Shown: piece by piece, positions 56,080 through 64,000 of the stretch
Layout of the letters: the number at the start of each line of letters is the position of its first letter
Position numbering within the stretch: position 1 is the first letter of the stretch
NCBI GenBank assembly: GCA_023678885.1
Contig: CM042975.1
Location: 24,035,405 to 24,099,404, forward strand
Direction of reading: 5' to 3'
Length of the DNA: 64,000 nucleotides
Source of the DNA: Pogostemon cablin
Lineage: Eukaryota > Streptophyta > Magnoliopsida > Lamiales > Lamiaceae
Program-made: the position numbers and the translations under genes
The notes under the pieces: model-generated
What the model was told of the DNA's origin: nothing
Databases searched by the model: none
The model's input: only the letters and a program-made list of their open reading frames with translations

Positions 56080-58438
56080 TTCCTCCTTTTCAATGGTGCT
56101 GGAAAGGGATGGGTGGACCTTCTCGTTAAGGTCCTCCGTTTCGGGAAGGAGCAGGATGCGCAACTGTTTGGCAGCACACCTATGCAGTGGCCCCAAGTAT
56201 GGCCGCATCTGTAATATATTCCCTTAGCACGGTAGTCATGAGCCTCCTCCGCTGTTAAGTGACATATATTTAGCCCGATTGCGGCTGGGCTGTCGGGGAT
56301 TGAACTGACGTAGCAAAATGAGAATTCCATGACGAATGAGGAATACGACGCGGCGGAGGGCGAGAATACGTGGGTGTCCTGAAAGAATAGGAATGATTAT
56401 TGGAGCGGAAAACGCGACATGCCGCTTGGATGGCAGTAAATACATCTGCCAATTCTGAGTCGGGAATGCAGTCACGAACGTTCTCCTGGAGTCCCCCTAA
56501 GAACATTCCCAAGTATTATTCGGGAAGGAAGGAAGCTGAGCAACAAGTGTTGGCATTTGATCGTTTAGTTAACGTGAATCGTTAGGGTTTCATACGTTTT
56601 TAACAGTCAGCGGAAGCAAGAAAACATGGAAAAGTATTACCTTTCACCAGGGTATGTTGGATAAGATGGATTCTCGCCGACAGCCAGCGCAGCCTCACCG
56701 CTTTGGGCATAACTCACTCATCCGATGTCGGAATCAAGTGATCTATACGCCAAAACGATCCTCTCTTCTGTGCCTTTCCGTCAGTATATCATACGTCCTG
56801 TTCTAAAGTCTGTACGATTAGATAAAAACTGTACAAGTTGGCAGACAGCAGCAGCAAATAACCTTTCGGTCTTCTGCTGTATTCCCAAGTCCAATCTCGA
56901 CGTTGTGTGGGCGACGATCTTCGAGATCTTCTCAATCTGCCGTTGCCTCACCCTACTCATAGTGTTAGGTGTGATTAATCTCATAGATTATATTAGGGTT
57001 TTCGGACAGCTGAGATGACTTATATATGGGCTACATCAGGGACTAGGAGGAGAAATTAGAGTTGGGCCTCCATTGGGCTTAAGTATCCAAGCTTAGTCCA
57101 AAGCTTATACTTAAGTCCAATAATAATAATATATACCACTAAAATATTATTACTGCACTACCGTTCTAATCCCATAATTATGTTATGGACTCCTTATTAT
57201 GAGCCCGTTAGTCTCCCCATATTTAAGATATACAATGCCCATTAATTAATTAAGTTACGACAACTTCATTAATTAATATCTGATCCGAGAGTAGTACCAC
57301 TCAACCTCATTATCATGTCAGAATAAATCCACCTGCAGAGTTTACATGATAATCCTTATGAGCTCCTTAAGGGGACATCATCAACCTATGTTGGACACGG
57401 ATTCCTTCTACAATCAACAGCACACCATGGAGACAGCAATAACTCACCGAGTTTGTTGATTTAATTACATGTAAATCTCACCCATTGATGAATCAAAGAA
57501 ATACATACTGCCATATGTGTCAAGGTTATTGTATAGAGATTAAGAACATGAACATCCATAATAACAGAGATCAAGTTCTTCTATATAGATAGTACAAGTC
57601 GAACGATCTCAAGTGGTCCTACTTAATACACACAAAGTGCACTAATGTGATTCATAGTAAAGACAAACTAATACCAAATTACACTACAACCATCCCGATA
57701 GAGAGTCCCCATTTATCTCGGTTGTGAGCATCTGTTTATACTTTATAAGAAAACCGATAATATGTTCTTCTGCGTATTGTCGCACAATATATTATCTACA
57801 GTATAAAGTAAATGGACTATTGCATTGAACATATAAATAAATTATAAGATGCAATCATTTGATCATATGATTCTCATTTCAAATAAATTATTATAACATT
57901 GTTCATACTAAAGCTAGACTTTTAGTATACAATCCAACAACAAGTTCTTCAAACAAAGCAACATAATCATCAATCATACCGGTTTGACGTGTTGCGTGCA
58001 TGGCTTCATACACATTGATGTCAGAACTATCTCCAAAATACTGAATTAAATCACTAGAAAATTGAGGCCAAGTGATTGAATCATTGCGGCGAAAGGCCCA
58101 CTGAGCCCAAAACATTGCTCTCCCCCTGACATGACGATGAGGCTCAACTTTACGCGGTCACGTAATGGGGTGCGTGAATAAAAAAATTGATCCACCTGTG
58201 CTATCTAGGTAATTGGATCTGAACCATCAAAGAGTGGAAGGTCCATCTCCGGTGTGGTGGTGATGCCCACTGCTTTGGTAGGGGAAGACACAGTTTACAC
58301 AACAGACTGTTTGCCCCCAGAAACTAATCCTGCAACAGTAGAATTTGACGCCAAAGGTTGCAAGCCCACCCCCTCTAGTTTCTTGAGGATGAGATCCATC
58401 TTGACCTCCAGACTAGAAACAATTTTACCCAAGGCAAG
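56080..58438 (-). pseudogene. Gag of the second gypsy element, interrupted by a Copia-type solo LTR
   Basis: The N-terminal part (58438-57945) reads MDLPLFDGSDPIT, then WAQWAFRRNDSITWPQFSSD and YEAMHATRQTGMIDDYVALF, a typical gag core. The solo LTR 56548-57939 interrupts it. The frame goes on at 56547 with YLGMFLGGLQENVRDC, ADVFTAIQAACRVF and a knuckle-like IYYRCGHTWGHC, ending near 56080. Stops (near 58210 and 58300) and shifts make it dead. As in the element at 39608, pol is missing between gag and the purine tract. Confidence 0.75.
56548..57939 (-). mobile_element. Copia-type solo LTR
   Basis: 1392 bp with ends TGTTGG and CCAACA and a perfect 5-bp duplication ACAAG (56543-56547 and 57940-57944). 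On the minus strand it starts TGTTGGATTGTATACTAAAA, a form common at the 5' end of long Copia LTRs. No internal element sequence remains. Confidence 0.85.
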
Positions 58439-59724
58439 TGATCGGTGTCATTTTCACCTAAATTTTATTGTTTCTTTATAATGTATTTTCGTATGTTTTT
58501 ATTCATTTTGTATATCATTTGGTGGTGTTATATGAAGATATGGAGATTTATTGCTTTGAATTGATAAATATGCGAAAATGAGTTTAAATGTATGAAAAAC
58601 AGATAAAAATGGAACAAGATGGAGTCGAGAGCCGAAGACGAAGAAGAAGACAGAACTTGACTTTGCTCGGGTCGAGCCCTGACGCTCGAGTCAAGTTCGT
58701 GTTGCTACTCGAGCCGTGGCATGTGCAGTACACGACCCGAGCTCCGTAAGAAATTGAAAAAACCACTGGAAACGTGTTGTAGCTCGACTTGAGCAGCTCG
58801 AGCTATGCCTGCTCAAGTCGAGTCCGGCCAAAAGTCAGAATTAAGTGTTGCATGTGTTCTAGAAGCTTTCATGGGGTATAAATACAAGTTTTGATCACAA
58901 ATTATGAGAGGAATCATTCTGGAACTGCTCCACACACATTTTACACCACATTTCATACACACCTCCATTCTACCCATCCTTCATTCCATCAATTCAATCC
59001 ACTTGATCTCCTCAAATCCATCCACTATTCCATCAATCCACTAATCTAAGAAGGAGAATTCATCATTGATTGAAGATTGGAGCATGTTGAAGGAAGAGAG
59101 GGCCTACTTTGAAAGGGAAGCCAACGTTTACCTTTAATTTGTGAATTTCTTCATTATTTGGCTCAATTGAAAATGCCATGGATTATTTTGAATTTGTAAT
59201 GATTTGTAGTGGCTACTCCTCATGTGAGGCTAGCAATATGATTAATTAGGGATTATGTAGATTTTGCATACCACATGTTTGATGAAATGATTGTTATGAA
59301 TATTTTCTATCATGGGCTTATTCTCATTTTATGTATGATTTGTGTTGTTGAATTATCTAATCATAGTGTTAGGATGATCATTCCAATGTTATGCTTAGTG
59401 GTTTAATTAAATCATTGATTGCTTGAGATGACTTAGTTAGTGTGAGGAGAGATAAGCCATATCCTTCTTGTGTTTAAAACCTCATGATAGGACATTAGTG
59501 ATGAACTAGTGAAGGGAACCCAACTTATTGTCATAGTACCTTCAAGGGAATTGAGAGTAAGAGACAATCCTAAGAGATTTAAACTTGTAAAAGAGTTGAG
59601 AACCTAATTTCCTTGGCCATAGGGATTAGGGGTACATAAGTGATTGCCCTTAATATCATAACATGATGACCTTCAATGCATTTGTGTGTGAGTCATGTTC
59701 TTAGCCTCATTTCTAGTTAAAAAT
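58439..59724 (+). repeat. Athila-type LTR, plus orientation, 3' end cut
   Basis: Starts TGATCGGTGTCATTTTCACC. Has CTCGAG/CACGACCCGAG words (58640-58830), TATAAATA at 58877-58884, a CCATTC-rich leader, and the conserved GGATGATCATTCCAATGTTA. It breaks near 59724 where an inverted LTR begins. Confidence 0.72.
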
Positions 59725-60960
59725 GATGTAGAGTAAGAGAACTCTATCGTTGTTGTAAACTATAGTGACCAAGTACAAAATTTATAAAATATCGTCCCAA
59801 GAAAAAAGTAAAATTAAGGTGTATCTGGATTTGTCTTTAATCATAGACTAACAATTATGCTAAGCAATTAACTAGAATAAAGCAAGTAATGACTACAATT
59901 ATCAAGGAACAAGGATGAAATGGAATGAGTGTAGTAAATCTTAGAAAGAATACAAGGCTAACCACAATCAAAATCAAGGAAGCAATCTAGATATGCAAGA
60001 CTCTAGTAGCAAACATTATTGACAATGGGCTAGAAGCAATTACAATTGTACCCCTAATCCCTATGGTCATGGTGACTAGGTTCTCTTCCATTTTACAAGA
60101 TTAAATCCCCTTAGATTGGTCTTATTATCAATTCCCATGAAAGTACTATGACTCTAAGTTTTCTTCTTCTCTTTCAATTACTCAAATGTCCTCTTACAAG
60201 TGTTCTAAGCATTAGAAGGGTATGACTTACCTCTCCTCACACTAACATGCATGACCATATCACTAATTGATTTAATTTACCCCTAACACATAATATCGGA
60301 TTGGCCATCCTAACATCATGTGAATAGAAATTAATCACACAATTAATAAAATGAAACATGAATCACAATTAATTATAAGAAGAAATCCATCATCAATTCA
60401 ATTAACCACTAAAAATTCCCACAAATCTAGATTAGCCTCAATTCATCATGTGGCTACCCTCATAAGAGGTCTAGCCAACAATGATCTTACAAACTTTACA
60501 AAGTTCATAAATTGCCATTGCTAACTTCAAATCAAAGGAAATGCAACATAAAAGTAGAAGTTCTTCCCTTGCGATTGAGAGTTGATCGCATTTCTTCATA
60601 AGCTTTCCACTCTTATAAGCCTCAAGTCTCTCTAGGAATAGTGTAGGTGGAAGATGTATGGAGTGAATTATGGAATGAAAATGGTAGAAATTGATGAATT
60701 TGGTGGATTTGGATGTAGGAGAGAGTTTGTATGTAGAGAATGGTGTGGTAGTGTGTGTTTGATCTTAGAAACTGCTTCCAAATGGCTCTCTCCCGTAAAT
60801 CACGCTCATTTTGGGTCTTATACCCATTGGAATCTTCTAAAACACGTGCACAACTTAATCTGGAGTCTGCACCTACACAGCTCATGTAGCGCACACACAG
60901 TTCGGCGTGATTGCGTGTTGACAGGACACGGCTCGTGCAGCAGCACTAGTCTGATCATAC
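59725..60960 (-). repeat. Athila-type LTR, minus orientation, 5' end cut
   Basis: The left end (TGATGTAGAGTAAG...CTATCGTTG...TGACCAAGTACAAAAT) is the reverse complement of the 3' terminus of the LTR family at 17195-18831. It includes CCATCCTAACAT, the counterpart of GGATGATCATTCC, and ends in the ACACGGCTCGTG block at about 60960 without the expected TTTTCACC start. Confidence 0.7.
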
Positions 60961-61012
60961 TGTAATGTCGTCGATTTGTGTTGATCTTAGTGTAGTCATC
61001 TAAATGACAGTG

Positions 61013-61551
61013 CCTCCGGTGAGAGAATCAGGGAGAAAAAATCAGTGCACCAACAAGCACTTGAACTTATGAGATGTTTATCTGGACAAATGGCATCTTC
61101 GACTGAAAGTAAAGCTTAAAAAATGTTGGGTGCGTCGATCCTCGTGGCAACAACAAATGGAATCAGTGAGACTGTGGAAATGATTATGGAGATGCATCCT
61201 GTGGCTACCATTAGTAGGGACAGTAACGGCAAGAACATATTTCACCTAGCAGTTGTTCATCGGTTTGAGAATGTCATGAACCTCATTTACAGCATAAGTG
61301 ACCGGAAATGTATGTTCTTCGATAATGTGGACAAGCAGTCTAACAATTATATGCACCTGTGTGCAAAACTCGCCCTTCCTAACAGTCTCAATCTTGTACC
61401 TGGTGCCGCTTTACAGATGCAACGGGAGTTACAGTGGTTTAAGGTGCTTGCATGATTTTAAACACACTCATGACTCAATTAATTTAGTGCCATTTTGCTA
61501 ATATGCATTGTCCATTCTGCAGGAGACGGAGAAATTAGTCCATCCTTCTCG
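61013..61551 (+). pseudogene. Fragment of an ACD6/ITN1-like ankyrin-PGG gene
   Basis: An exon from about 61013 to 61452 reads HQQALELMRCLSGQMASS, a TAA, then MLGASILVATTNGISETVEM, KNIFHLAVVHRFENVMNLIY and GAALQMQRELQWFK, followed by /GTGCTTGC. After a 69-base intron, CTGCAG/ starts ETEKLVHPSR. The order of ankyrin unit, GAALQMQRELQWFKEVE-type block and PSR is typical of the plant ACD6/ITN1 membrane-anchored ankyrin family. The first exons and the PGG membrane part are missing, an in-frame TAA lies at about 61117-61119, and a Copia-like LTR cuts the second exon. Confidence 0.8.
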
Positions 61552-61566
61552 TAGAATATGGCGTAT

Positions 61567-62026
61567 TGTGAATCGATCAAAGAAAGAAAAGAAAACAACG
61601 AAGAGCACAAATGTTTATAGTGGTTCGGCAAATCGCCTACGTCCACTCTTAAGGGAGAAGAATATCTTATTGATGAAGATTACAACGACTATGAAACTTA
61701 GATCTCATACAAACCCTAATCTTGGGAATGTATGGATGATTCTGTGAACCATACTGAATGATTAAAACTTAACCCATATATATACACTCTAATATATGAT
61801 ATATATGGATAATATAATATATATGGACAATATATGATTTGCATAATCTTAAATCATATATACTTTACTTGCATAGCAAGCTATCCTCAATATCTAAGCC
61901 CATTAACCTTGGCAGCCCATTTTTACAACACTCGATCATAACCCTTGATCTATATGTTGATCATCCAACCTATCTTCCACGTGTTATATTGTTGACTTAA
62001 CGTATGCAAGCGTCTACCTCTCAACA
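61567..62026 (-). repeat. Copia-like LTR
   Basis: On the minus strand it starts TGTTGAGAGGTAGACG (62026) and ends GATCGATTCACA (61567), 460 bp. The minus strand before it reads AAGTGGAGTATTG...GGTAGAGATTG, a Copia-like purine tract. AT-rich centre with TATATA words (61770-61870). Target duplication would be CGTAT (61562-61566). Ends are my best estimate. Confidence 0.5.
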
Positions 62027-64000
62027 ATCTCTACCTTAGACCTTGCATGCGTCTACTTCTAACAATACTCCACTTTAGACCTTGCATTACCACATCAATA
62101 CTCTTACTCTTCTTCTCCCACCTGCTGCACTACGGTGCAGCCACCCTTATCCACTATTTTAACGAGTACATCAAACTCCTTAACAGTTTTTAACGAGACT
62201 AGTAAACTCCTTAACTGTTTTTAAAAGAGAACAGCAACCCTCCTTTTGCATCACTACTCCATCTCGAGTAGCAACCTTTCACCATTGCGCCACCTTGAGC
62301 AACACCTCTTACCATTGCTCAACCTTGAGCAACACTTGCAACGTAACAACGTTGACTTACCGCCAAGCCACAACAAGTTCAAACTATTTTCCTAATGAAA
62401 GTGCCATTACTTTGAAGTCAATTCTAACTCACTAGGATTACCCGATGCTTCTCCTACTTGCTCGTTGTTACCACGCCACTCTTAAACGCCAACGAGTCCA
62501 AGTCACCACATCTCCTAGCTACCCTGTTATATCACTACTTCCCCCGAACACCATTCACTTACCAGAAAATCCTTTTCTTACAAACTTGTGTTGAGCTGAC
62601 CTTATTCTTTTTTTGTGAACACCAAGCTGCTGTAAGCATGATTCCACCCCATGGAAAACCCATGTCCTGAACTCCACATTGGAGTACCATGCTACAAATA
62701 TCCATAGCTCATCTCTGCCATGAATAGATACTGCATACTTACTTGAATTAATTCTAATTCTCCTTGCTGGAAGAGATTCTCTCAACCATGTCTTGACTCC
62801 ACCTTCCTGGGAGCCCCATGCCATTGCTGCATCCTTTTAAACAATGCTGGCATGACCTTGTACCGATCCAATTCTTGAATCTGTACTGAACCTCAAGCCA
62901 CTTATGACTCACTATCTCCACAAGTGATTCACTGCTAATTGTTGGAAATTGTCCTTCCCTTATGAACAATCCCACTTCTTCTCTGTGAAAAACTTTGCCC
63001 ATTGTTAATCCGCTAGATTTTACAAAAAAAATTTTTAAATCCAGCTTTCCTCTGCTATGAACAATTTTGCTTCCCTTTAATTTGCTGTAAGTAATTCTTA
63101 ATCACAACTGGATTGACCCACCTTCCTTGCCGGAATATTCAATCAACCCAATTCGTGAACCTAGCTGCCAGCTTCATTATCCTCGTCGGAGAGAAGCTGT
63201 TGCTGCAGCCATTCAATTTCGAACAGTTCTGAACACTTTTCGGCTGTCAACGAGTTGCGCTTCTCGATTCCGTGGAACTACTATGGTGTACTCTTTCCAC
63301 GCTGGGCCTCCATCTCGCTTCCACTCTTAGACTGCCTTACTCTGGTCGCCGGAATTTCAAACACCGCCTCTGTTGGAGACTTGTCTTCCTTGATGGAGGA
63401 TTACCATTATTGCTTAATTCCGATCGCTGCTAGTATTGTGCCCAAGCCCTCTTTGATTTACATTAATTTTTGCAGATCCGTACTCACCTCAAGAATTGCC
63501 ATAAAAAAGAACGACGCCTTATCCCTCTTGCTGATCTACAAGAGTCACCTTATTTCTTGATCATCCATTGATTTCTTCATCATCACTCCGAAATCCTCCG
63601 TGAACTCCTTGACGTCGAAACCAACAACACCAACCCAACTTCTGTTCAATGTTCACAACTCTTGGAACCTTAGAACCTGATCTTCACCGTCCAGAATCCA
63701 CGTCTATGAGTCCTGGACGTGATGTAATAATTACAGCTCGATCCAACGAATGGTTTGTGATAAACGACCCTTCAACCACGGCTGCGCAGAACTGAATCGC
63801 CCAGAAACTTGACTTTGGTTTTTGGCATATTTCCATTAACATAGGGCTCCAAAACGATCTCAACCGTTCAGAATGTAGATCAACAAGTTCTGAACATCCT
63901 GACAAAATTTCACCTCGATCTGACGGTTGAAACTTCGGTTATTGCTTCTGCAATATATCTGCGCTCGAACTTCTCTCAAAAAATGGAATTCCTTCTCATT
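62027..64000 (-). other. Internal, non-coding part of the Copia-like element
   Basis: Short ORFs on both strands but no integrase, RT or gag domain. A duplicated TTAGACCTTGCATGCGTCTAC-like word is near 62016-62090, and CACCTTGAGCAACACCT/ACCATTGC repeats at 62270-62340. The right half (62800-64000) is less AT-rich and looks like LTR or leader sequence of a large element. It runs off the window. Confidence 0.4.

Noticed and set aside
57903..58115. Independent short gene in the right part
   Set aside because: It is the gag core of the gypsy element whose other half lies beyond the Copia-type solo LTR at 56548-57939.
62754..63002. Minus-strand ORFs at 62555-63002 as gene remnants
   Set aside because: No recognised domain and located inside element-like non-coding sequence.

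Overview
The window reads as nuclear DNA of a flowering plant, probably a eudicot. It is AT-rich, has GT-AG introns, plant PPR and ankyrin gene remnants, and plant-type Ty3/gypsy (Athila/Tat lineage), Copia, Helitron, MULE and MITE sequences. Only one gene looks intact: a four-exon WD40 gene (31827-35810, minus strand) resembling WDR25. I see no rRNA or tRNA gene, no CRISPR array and no bacterial-type operon.

Layout. 1-8790 is a very young minus-strand LTR retrotransposon that encodes only a gag protein; its far LTR runs off the left edge. The two LTRs differ at 2 positions in 1545 aligned bases. It sits inside an older LTR fragment (8791-9411). 9412-22355 is a decayed minus-strand Athila-like element: LTR, env-position ORF, integrase, RT/RNase H, protease and gag C-terminus. 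It is broken by two solo LTRs that still show target-site duplications (12597-14094 and 17195-18831). About 22400-26700 is the 3' part of a related plus-strand element ending in an LTR. That LTR lies in the left arm of a MULE-like DNA transposon (26706-30185), which carries the C-terminal piece of a ULP1-type protease and arrays of GCGAC-rich subterminal repeats.

30186-55126 is the gene-containing part: the WD40 gene with a SINE and a MITE in its large second intron, unidentified exon-like fragments (36660-38265), a 1.8-kb gag-only LTR element with perfect duplication GTTGA (39608-41402), a GC-rich terminal-inverted-repeat element with a perfect 10-bp duplication (41883-42476), a Helitron candidate (48464-49469) with a large foldback inside it, and a PPR pseudogene (53197-55126).

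55256-64000 is again nested repeats: a foldback MITE, a second gag-only gypsy element split by a Copia-type solo LTR (56548-57939), two Athila-type LTR pieces placed tail to tail (58439-60960), a fragment of an ACD6/ITN1-like ankyrin gene, and a Copia-like LTR with non-coding internal sequence to the right edge.

The window therefore records insertion order more than pathway function. Its most unusual parts are the pol-less elements that keep gag, the minisatellite-filled leader of the young element, the internal polypurine tract with LTR-like sequence between integrase and the env-position ORF, and the ULP1-bearing MULE.
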